This document shows, piece after piece, positions 1-5,804 of a stretch of 46,680 bases of DNA. Position 1 is the stretch's first letter. The number at the start of each line of letters is the position of its first letter. Source of the DNA: Nonomuraea ceibae (GTDB taxonomy: Bacteria; Actinomycetota; Actinomycetes; Streptosporangiales; Streptosporangiaceae); the NCBI RefSeq assembly GCF_019396325.1, contig NZ_JAHKRO010000075.1:1-46680 (forward strand), written 5' to 3'. Made by a program: the position numbers and the translations under genes. The notes below the pieces were generated by a model. That model was not told the DNA's origin. It saw only the letters and a program-made list of their open reading frames with translations, and did no database searches.

Positions 1-537
1 CCGTACGGCCTCGGCCGCCGCCCGGTCGGCGCGGCCGGCGGCGTGGTGGACGAGCACCCAGGCCAGCCGGGACAGCGCCGCCGCCGCGGTCGCCCACATG
101 GCCTCCCTGACCAGCGACTCGCCGCCGGCCAGGGCGACGATCAGCGCCGCCCCGCCTCCGGCGGCCACCGCCGCCGCACCGCCGGCGGCGGGCGTGGTGT
201 GCCACTGCCAGGTGACGCAGGCGAAGGTCACCAGCAGCCGCAGCCAGCCGGTGTTGGTGTCCTCGATGGCGCCGGTCCACGGCACGCTCGAATACAGGCC
301 CAGCAGGACGAGCACGTCGAGGGCGACCGGCCAGGACCCCCGCCCGGCGCGCAGCCACCACGAGAAGCCGCACGTCCAGGCCGCCGCGACGGCGACCACG
401 GCGGCGGTGGCGGCGAGCTGTTCGCCCTGGGCGCGGAACAGGGCGATCCCGCAGATCGGCGCCAGCGTGGCCAGGCGCACCGCGGCCGCGTAGCGGCGGC
501 CGAAGCGCACCAGCAGCAGCGCCGCCTCCCCAGCCAC
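1..537 (-). CDS. Sensor histidine kinase, membrane-spanning N-terminus (partial)
   Basis: The leftward reading frame is open from a GTG at 537 to the window edge and gives about 179 residues. A stop codon sits two codons upstream of this GTG, so the start cannot lie further out. A GGAGAGG ribosome site precedes it. The sequence shows about five hydrophobic segments, for example around 'TLAPICGIALF' and 'VALDVLVLLGLYSSVPW', and then an Ala/Arg-rich amphipathic stretch 'AGRADRAAAEAVR'. That layout is typical of actinobacterial sensor kinases that work with LuxR-type regulators. The phosphoacceptor and ATP-binding parts would lie outside the window, so the kinase call is an inference from the linker and membrane pattern. 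A plain membrane protein is the alternative. Confidence 0.5.
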   Translation of the reverse strand, partial: MAGEAALLLVRFGRRYAAAVRLATLAPICGIALFRAQGEQLAATAAVVAVAAAWTCGFSWWLRAGRGSWPVALDVLVLLGLYSSVPWTGAIEDTNTGWLRLLVTFACVTWQWHTTPAAGGAAAVAAGGGAALIVALAGGESLVREAMWATAAAALSRLAWVLVHHAAGRADRAAAEAVR

Positions 538-657
538 CCGTCACCCTCTCCGCCGGCACCCGCGCGATCTCCGTGACGAAGCCTAACGAGGAAGAGCTCT
601 CATGTTCGCGCTATCGCCAAGCTGCCTGCCCGCCTCCGGGTTGCGCGGTTGACTCGT

Positions 658-689
658 GCGACCGCCCGTGCCTGGAGCGCGGCGGTCGC
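658..689 (-). terminator. Hairpin downstream of the TauD gene
   Basis: Perfect 9-bp arms GCGACCGCC (658-666) and GGCGGTCGC (681-689) are separated by 14 nt, just past the leftward dioxygenase stop. No T tract follows on the transcript strand, so it is a candidate terminator or 3'-end stabiliser only. Confidence 0.4.
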
Positions 690-734
690 CTGCGCGGGCG
701 AGCCCCCCGGCCCCGCCCGCGCGCTCGTGGGTCG

Positions 735-1685
735 TCAGGCGACGACGAGGGACTCGGCGGTGAACTCCCGCCCGGCGACGATCTCGGAGACGAAGCCGTC
801 GGGCCCGACGGGACGGTCGCCGATCAGCGTGACCCGGTGCAGGGTCCGCTGGACGTCGAGGTGGTCGAGGTCCGACGGGGCGAGGTGGGCCGTGGCCCGG
901 TTGTCCCAGAACGCCAGGCTGCCCGGCTGCCAGCGCCAGCGGACGGTGTACTCGGGACGGGTGATCTGCTCGTAGAGCAGGTCCAGGACCCGCCTGCTCT
1001 CCGGCTCGGACAGGCCGACGATGTGGTCGGTGAAGCCCGGGTTGACGAACAGCGCCCGCTCCCCGGTCTCGGGATGCACCCTGACCACGGGATGCACCGA
1101 GACCAGCAGGTTGTCGTTGATCCGCTTGGTGAGCCGGCCGTCCTCCTCGTCCGGCCGGTATCCGGCCAGGAAGCGGTGCTCGGCGCGCAGCCCGTCGACG
1201 AACGCCCGCAGCGGCGCGGACAGCCCCTCGTAGGCGGCCACCAGGTTGGTCCAGGTGGTGTCGCCGCCGAACTCCGGCACGGTCTCGGCCCGCAGGATCG
1301 AGGCGGCGGGCGGGTTGACCGCGGCGGTGACGTCGGTGTGCCAGCCGGAGGCGTAGGAGTAGCGCTTCTTGCGGTACAGCTCGCGGTAGCCGGGGCCGTA
1401 GCGCTCCTCGTAGCGGCGCGGGTCGATGGTGAGGATCTGCGGGAACCGCTCGGGCGGGGCGTCCTCGTGCGGGTGGGCGTGGGTGAGGTCGCCGAACTGG
1501 CGGGCGAAGGCGATCTGCCCGGCGTGATCGAGGGTCTGGCCACGGAAGAAGAGCACCTTGTGGGCGAGCAGGGCCTGGCGGATCTCCTGGACGGTGGTGG
1601 GGTCCAGCGGGTGGGCGAGGTCGAGGCCGACGATCTCGGCGCCGATGTGCCCGGCCACGCGTTTGACGGTCAGGATGCTGGTCAT
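735..1685 (-). CDS. tauD: TauD/TfdA-family Fe(II)/2-oxoglutarate dioxygenase
   Basis: A 316-residue protein of the family that hydroxylates taurine, alkylsulfonates or alkylsulfates next to sulfur and releases sulfite or sulfate in the cytoplasm. The iron-binding facial triad is visible as H116 and D118 in 'SGWHTDVT' and H283 in 'RTLHRVTL'. The Arg after it and the 'WDNRATAH' segment match the 2-oxoglutarate pocket. The length is slightly above the usual 280-300. Start choice is uncertain: ATG at 1685 leaves room for the inverted repeat at 1708-1724 as promoter/operator, while ATG codons at 1703 and 1727 are also in frame. It is divergent from the GntR-ferredoxin-ABC-flavoprotein operon, which fits a sulfonate role. 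The substrate cannot be read from the sequence. Confidence 0.88.
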   Translation of the reverse strand: MTSILTVKRVAGHIGAEIVGLDLAHPLDPTTVQEIRQALLAHKVLFFRGQTLDHAGQIAFARQFGDLTHAHPHEDAPPERFPQILTIDPRRYEERYGPGYRELYRKKRYSYASGWHTDVTAAVNPPAASILRAETVPEFGGDTTWTNLVAAYEGLSAPLRAFVDGLRAEHRFLAGYRPDEEDGRLTKRINDNLLVSVHPVVRVHPETGERALFVNPGFTDHIVGLSEPESRRVLDLLYEQITRPEYTVRWRWQPGSLAFWDNRATAHLAPSDLDHLDVQRTLHRVTLIGDRPVGPDGFVSEIVAGREFTAESLVVA

Positions 1686-1707
1686 GGCCTGATCGTGCGC
1701 CATATTT

Positions 1708-1724
1708 CCTACAAAAGCAATAGG
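1708..1724 (-). promoter_or_regulatory. CCTA-N9-TAGG element upstream of tauD
   Basis: The arms are CCTA (1708-1711) and TAGG (1721-1724), inside an A/T-rich island in otherwise very GC-rich DNA. On the gene strand the right half reads TAGGAAAT and could double as a -10 hexamer. The same layout occurs at 1837-1853 and, with one mismatch, at 10505-10521. It is a candidate operator for a sulfur-responsive regulator. Confidence 0.5.
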
Positions 1725-1836
1725 CAATTAGGGGAATTCGGGTGGCGGATCTTCCGGCATCCCGGCGGCGAGCCGCTGTTCGCGCGGCGGGCGGGGCGGG
1801 CCTGGTGTGGCGCAATCCTTCCGTTATCCCTATTTA

Positions 1837-1853
1837 CCTACCTGCTTGCTAGG
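1837..1853 (+). promoter_or_regulatory. CCTA-N9-TAGG element upstream of gntR operon
   Basis: ACCTA (1836-1840) and TAGGT (1850-1854) form perfect 5-bp arms around a 9-nt spacer, 31 bp before the gntR start. TAGGTT at 1850-1855 resembles a -10 box, so the repeat would overlap the promoter. It may be bound by the adjacent GntR protein or by a global sulfur regulator. Confidence 0.5.
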
Positions 1854-1884
1854 TTATAGCCCAGGCCGAACGGGAGGTGTGGAG

Positions 1885-2634
1885 ATGGGACAGGTCGCGC
1901 GACGCCGGGCGGACCGGGCCAGACAGGTCGCCGACCTGCTGAGGCGCCAGATCGTGCACGGAGGCTTCCCCCAGGTCAGGCTGCCGCCCGAGGCCGCGCT
2001 GGCCCGGGAGTTCGGCGCCTCGCGCAACACCGTGCGCGACGCCCTGCGCCTGCTGCGCGAGGAAGGGCTGGTCGAGCGCTGCCCCGGCGTCGGCACCACG
2101 ATCGCCGGCGAGAAGTACCCGCACGGCCTGCACCGGCTGCTCGGCCTCGCCGAGACGCTGGACGAGCACGGCCGGGTGACCAACCAGGTCAGGACCATGA
2201 CGCTGATCGAGCCGCCGCCCGCCGTGCGCGCCCGGCTCGGCCTGCCCCCGGGCGAGCCCGTCGTCTACCTCGAACGGCTGCGCAGCCTCAACGGCCTGCC
2301 GCTCTCGCTCGACCTGACCTACCTCGTCCGCGACGCCGGCGAGCCGCTGTTCGACGCCAACCTGACCAACAACGACATCTTCGTGCTGCTGGAGCGGATC
2401 ACCGGCAGCCCGCTCGGCACCGCCGAGCTCACGCTGGAGGCGGTCAACGCCGACCCGCACACCGCGGCCGTGCTCGCCGTCCCGCGCGGAGCCGCGCTGC
2501 TCATGGTCGAGCGGCTCACCCACCTGGCCGACGGCAGGCCCGTCGACCTGGAGTTCATCCGTTTCCGCGGCGACCGGCTGACCATGCGCGGGCAGCTCGA
2601 CCGCGCCACCCAGGAGGAGGGGCGATGGCCCTGA
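1885..2634 (+). CDS. GntR-family (HutC/UTRA) transcriptional regulator
   Basis: A 249-residue regulator. The N-terminal winged helix-turn-helix (about residues 10-78) contains 'LPPEAALAREFGASRNTV' and 'REEGLVERCPGVGT', the GntR signature. The C-terminal half, with 'GEPVVYLERLRSLNGLP' and 'PVDLEFIRFRGDRL', is the UTRA ligand-binding fold typical of the HutC subfamily. I chose ATG 1885, which has GGGAGG at good spacing, over the longer in-frame extension. Its 3' end overlaps the ferredoxin gene by 10 nt, so it is the first cistron of the transporter/flavoprotein operon and probably controls that operon and the divergent dioxygenase. The effector is unknown. A sulfonate or sulfur metabolite is the natural guess. 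Confidence 0.85.
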   Translation: MGQVARRRADRARQVADLLRRQIVHGGFPQVRLPPEAALAREFGASRNTVRDALRLLREEGLVERCPGVGTTIAGEKYPHGLHRLLGLAETLDEHGRVTNQVRTMTLIEPPPAVRARLGLPPGEPVVYLERLRSLNGLPLSLDLTYLVRDAGEPLFDANLTNNDIFVLLERITGSPLGTAELTLEAVNADPHTAAVLAVPRGAALLMVERLTHLADGRPVDLEFIRFRGDRLTMRGQLDRATQEEGRWP

Positions 2635-2852
2635 TCGACCAGCGGGTCGAGGTGCCCGTGACCATCGACGAGGCGCTGTGCGTCGAGGGCTGCACGCTGT
2701 GCGTCGAGGCGTGCCCGCTCGACTCCCTCGCGATCAGCGACGAGACCGGCAAGGCGTACATGTACGTCGACGAGTGCTGGTACTGCGGCCCGTGCGCCGC
2801 CCGGTGCCCGGTCGACGCGGTCACCATCAACATCCCCTACCTGCTGCGATGA
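2625..2852 (+). CDS. Two-[4Fe-4S] ferredoxin, AprB-like
   Basis: A 75-residue protein with two cluster motifs. The first is C19-x3-C23-x2-C26-x3-C30-P and the second C51-x2-C54-x2-C57-x3-C61-P. Eight cysteines predict two [4Fe-4S] clusters. The first motif has three residues rather than two between its first cysteines, as in some adenylylsulfate-reductase beta subunits. The AGGAGGAGG ribosome site lies inside the end of gntR. With the AprA-like flavoprotein encoded at the end of the operon it would form an electron-transfer pair (flavin plus Fe-S). It is much shorter than true AprB and lacks the long C-terminal tail, so whether it is a stable subunit or a free ferredoxin is open. Confidence 0.85.
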   Translation: MALIDQRVEVPVTIDEALCVEGCTLCVEACPLDSLAISDETGKAYMYVDECWYCGPCAARCPVDAVTINIPYLLR

Positions 2853-2860
2853 GGACGACG

Positions 2861-4285
2861 ATGACGCGCGTGCTTCTGGCGGCCCTCGTCCTGCTCGCCG
2901 CCGCCGGCTGCTCGGTCACCGGCGGCGGCGCCGACAGGACGACGGTCGTCGTCGGCTACCAGTCCAAGACCATCAACACCGTCACCGCGGGCACCCTGCT
3001 GCGCTCGCTCGGCTACCTGGAGAAGCGGCTCGGCGACCGGTACGCCGTCGAGTGGCAGGACCACGACACCGGCGCCCCGATCACCGCCAAGATGGTCGCC
3101 GGGAAGATCGACATCGGCTCGATGGGCGACTACCCCCTGCTCATCAACGCCTCCCGCACCCAGGGCGTCCCCGAGGCGCGCACCGAGCTGATCTCCACCA
3201 CCGGCTACAACCTGCGCGGCGGCCTCAACATGGTCGTCGTGCCGCCCGGCTCCCCGGCGACGACCCTGGCCGACCTGCGCGGGGCCAAGGTGTCGGCCAG
3301 CGTCGGCTCCGCCGGGCACGGCACGCTGGTGCAGGCCCTGGAGAAGGCGGGCGTCTCCGGGGTCGAGGTGGTCAACCACCAGCCCGCCGTCGGCGCCTCG
3401 CAACTGGAGGCGGGCGGCGTCCAGGCGTACGCCCAGTTCGTCGCCTGGCCGGGGCTGGTGGTCTTCCAGGGCAAGGGCCGCCTCATCTACGACGGCTCCG
3501 CGCTGGACGTGCCGACCTTCCACGGCGTGGTGGTGCGGCAGGCGTACGCGAAGGAGCACCCGGAGGTGGTGGACGCCTTCCTCAAGGCGCAGCTGGACGC
3601 CACCCGCTACCTGCACGAGCACCCGCTGGAGGCGGCCGAGACCGTCGCGCGGATCACCGGCCTGCCGCCCGAGGTCGTCTACCTCTACAACGGCCCCGGC
3701 GGCATCTCCACCTTCGACGTCACGCTCAAGCCGCAGCTCAAGGCCGCCCACGAGCACGACGTGCCGTTCCTCAAGCGCATCGGCGACGACTTCGCCGGCG
3801 TGGACGTCGCCGCCTTCGTCAACGACTCCTACCTGCGCAAGGCGTACGGGCCGGACTACGACCGGGACGTGGCCGCCACCGCGAACCCGGCCGCGATCAC
3901 CGGGACGGACCCGGTGTGCGGCGGCCCGGTCACCGACCCGGCGACGGCCTCGGAGCTGTGGCTCGACGGCGCCGCCACGACGCGGCCCGCCGCCACGCCC
4001 GCCTGCCTGCTGCGCCAGATCGCCGCCGCCCGGGCCGCCGGGACGGCTGTGCGCGCCGCGTACGTGCCCGACACCGTCACCGGCACCCGCTGGTTCGCCG
4101 GCCACGCCGTGTGGCTGCGCGCGGGCGCGGACTTCCTGCCCTTCACCACCGCCGAGGGCGCCGCCGCCTACCGCGCGGCGCACCCGGACGCCGAGCCGAT
4201 CACGTACGAGGACGCGGTGAAGGCGGCAGGGAAGGCGGCGGGCAAGACGGCGGGCAAGACGGCGGGCAAGGCGGGTGACACGTGA
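2861..4285 (+). CDS. Sulfonate/nitrate-type ABC substrate-binding lipoprotein with NosL-like C-terminal domain
   Basis: A 474-residue exported lipoprotein. The signal peptide 'MTRVLLAALVLLAAAGC' ends in a lipobox (LAAAGC). Residues about 25-340 resemble SsuA/TauA/NMT1 binding proteins ('YQSKTINTVTAGTLLRSLGY', 'GKIDIGSMGDYP'). The family usually stops near 330 residues. Here residues about 350-460 add a segment with 'DPVCGGPVTDP', 'AAYVPDTVTGTRWF' and 'FTTAEGAAAYRAAHPDAEP', which resembles the NosL fold, a copper-binding accessory domain. The protein ends in an Ala/Lys repeat tail. ATG 2861 has a GAGGA site. ATG 2849 overlaps the ferredoxin stop and is the alternative. The last codons overlap the permease start (GTGA). 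Ligand unknown. Confidence 0.82.
   Translation: MTRVLLAALVLLAAAGCSVTGGGADRTTVVVGYQSKTINTVTAGTLLRSLGYLEKRLGDRYAVEWQDHDTGAPITAKMVAGKIDIGSMGDYPLLINASRTQGVPEARTELISTTGYNLRGGLNMVVVPPGSPATTLADLRGAKVSASVGSAGHGTLVQALEKAGVSGVEVVNHQPAVGASQLEAGGVQAYAQFVAWPGLVVFQGKGRLIYDGSALDVPTFHGVVVRQAYAKEHPEVVDAFLKAQLDATRYLHEHPLEAAETVARITGLPPEVVYLYNGPGGISTFDVTLKPQLKAAHEHDVPFLKRIGDDFAGVDVAAFVNDSYLRKAYGPDYDRDVAATANPAAITGTDPVCGGPVTDPATASELWLDGAATTRPAATPACLLRQIAAARAAGTAVRAAYVPDTVTGTRWFAGHAVWLRAGADFLPFTTAEGAAAYRAAHPDAEPITYEDAVKAAGKAAGKTAGKTAGKAGDT
4225..4272 (+). repeat. 12-bp tandem repeat encoding AAGK/TAGK tail
   Basis: Four 12-bp units of the type GGCGGGCAAGAC (the first degenerate) encode Ala/Thr-Ala-Gly-Lys repeats at the C-terminus of the binding protein. 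The unit length keeps frame, so copy number can vary between strains without breaking the gene. Confidence 0.75.
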
Positions 4286-5058
4286 CCGGCTGGGCCGTCA
4301 GAGCGGCCTCCGTGCTGGCGGCGGCCGGGCTGTGGCAGGCGCTCACCGCCGCCGACGCCCGGCTGTGGCTCAGGTTCGACCGGCTGCCCACGCTCGACGA
4401 GATCGCGGGGGAGGCCGCCCGGCAGCTCGTCACCCCGGTGTTCGCGCTCGACCTGCTGCAGAGCCTGATCCGCATCCTCACCGGGTTCGGGCTGGCCACG
4501 GTTGCGGGCGTGGCCGCGGGCATCGCGCTCGGCAGGTCGCCGCGGACCCGGGACGTGCTGCTGCCGCTGCTGGAGGCGGTCCGGCCGATCCCGGCGATCG
4601 CGCTGGTCCCGGTGGCGATCCTGCTGTTCCCCACCGACGAGCAGGGCATCGTGTTCATCACGTTCGTCGCCGCGTTCTTCCCGATCCTGGTCAGCACCCG
4701 GCACGCCGTCCGGGCGCTGCCCACCCTGTGGGAGGACGCCGTCAGGACGCTCGGCGGGCGCCGCCTCCACGTGCTGCGGCACGTTGTGCTGCCCGGCATC
4801 CTGCCCGGCGTGTCCGGCGGGCTGTCGGTCGGGATGGGCGTGTCGTGGATCTGCGTGATCTCGGCCGAGATGATCTCGGGGGAGTTCGGCGTCGGCTACC
4901 GCACCTGGCAGGCGTACACGCTGGTGGACTACCCGGCGGTGATCGTCGGGATGCTCACCATCGGCCTGCTCGGCTGGCTCACCTCGGCCGCCGTGGAGCT
5001 GGCCGGGCGGCGGGTCACCCGCTGGCTGCCCCGGGCCGCGCGGGACGGTGTGTCATGA
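4282..5058 (+). CDS. ABC transporter permease, SsuC/TauC family
   Basis: A 258-residue inner-membrane protein with about six hydrophobic segments. The cytoplasmic EAA-type loop that contacts the ATPase is seen as 'EDAVRTLGGRRLHVLRHVVLPGILPG'. Its length and the 'GLSVGMGVSWICVISAEMI' segment match permeases of the taurine/sulfonate/nitrate group. It starts on a GTG that overlaps the binding-protein stop, and its own stop overlaps the ATPase start (ATGA), so the three transporter genes are translationally coupled. It should import whatever the upstream lipoprotein binds. Confidence 0.9.
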   Translation: MTGWAVRAASVLAAAGLWQALTAADARLWLRFDRLPTLDEIAGEAARQLVTPVFALDLLQSLIRILTGFGLATVAGVAAGIALGRSPRTRDVLLPLLEAVRPIPAIALVPVAILLFPTDEQGIVFITFVAAFFPILVSTRHAVRALPTLWEDAVRTLGGRRLHVLRHVVLPGILPGVSGGLSVGMGVSWICVISAEMISGEFGVGYRTWQAYTLVDYPAVIVGMLTIGLLGWLTSAAVELAGRRVTRWLPRAARDGVS

Positions 5059-5804
5059 CCGCGGTGCTGCCCGCCGTCGGGGCCGCGCCCGCCGGGATCG
5101 GGTTCACGCTGGAGGGGCTGGCGCTCGGCTACGGCCACGACCCGGTCGTGCGCGGCGTCGACCTGGACATCGAGCCGGGCGAGGTGCTGGTCGTCGTGGG
5201 CGCGTCCGGCTCCGGCAAGTCCACGCTGCTGCGCGCCCTGGCCGGGCTGCTCCCGCCCGCCGCCGGGACGGTCCGCGCCGGCGGCGCCGAGATCACCGGC
5301 ACCTCGGCCGAACGGGCCATGGTCTTCCAGGACGACGGGCTGCTGCCCTGGCGCAGCGTGCTGCGCAACGTCGAGCTGCCGCTGCGCATCCGCAAGGTCG
5401 GCAGGCGGGAGCGGACCGCGGCGGCGCTGGAGTGGATCGACCGGGTGGGGCTGGCAGGGGCCGAGGGCAAGCTGCCGCGCGAGCTGTCCGGCGGCATGCG
5501 GCAGCGCGTGCAGCTCGCCCGCGCGCTCGTGGCCGCGCCCCGCGCGGTGCTGATGGACGAGCCGTTCGGCGCGCTCGACGCCCAGACCCGCGCCCAGATG
5601 CAACGCCTGCTGCTCGACGTGCTGGCCGGCACCCGCGCAACCGTCGTCTTCGTCACCCACGACGTGGACGAGGCGCTGCTGCTGGCCGACCGGATCGTGG
5701 TGCTCGGCGGACCCGGGAACGGGCACGGCATTCGCGCGTCCTTCGCCGTACGCGGCGCCGGCCGGGACGCCGGGCTGCGCGACAGGATTCTGAAGGAGCT
5801 GTAG
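5055..5804 (+). CDS. ABC transporter ATP-binding protein, SsuB/TauB family
   Basis: A 249-residue ATPase. Walker A is GASGSGKST (residues 49-57). The Q-loop sits in 'MVFQDDGLLPWRSVLRNV', whose LLPW is characteristic of the nitrate/sulfonate/taurine subgroup. The signature is LSGGMRQR, Walker B is VLMDEP, the D-loop is FGALD and the switch His lies in VTHD. It pairs with the permease encoded just upstream. The stop codon abuts the start of the flavoprotein gene, and a GGAGCT ribosome site for that gene lies within its last codons. Confidence 0.92.
   Translation: MTAVLPAVGAAPAGIGFTLEGLALGYGHDPVVRGVDLDIEPGEVLVVVGASGSGKSTLLRALAGLLPPAAGTVRAGGAEITGTSAERAMVFQDDGLLPWRSVLRNVELPLRIRKVGRRERTAAALEWIDRVGLAGAEGKLPRELSGGMRQRVQLARALVAAPRAVLMDEPFGALDAQTRAQMQRLLLDVLAGTRATVVFVTHDVDEALLLADRIVVLGGPGNGHGIRASFAVRGAGRDAGLRDRILKEL

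Noticed and set aside
583..1815. Minus-strand 410-codon frame overlapping the dioxygenase gene
   Set aside because: Arg/Pro-rich shadow. The dioxygenase frame has all catalytic residues.
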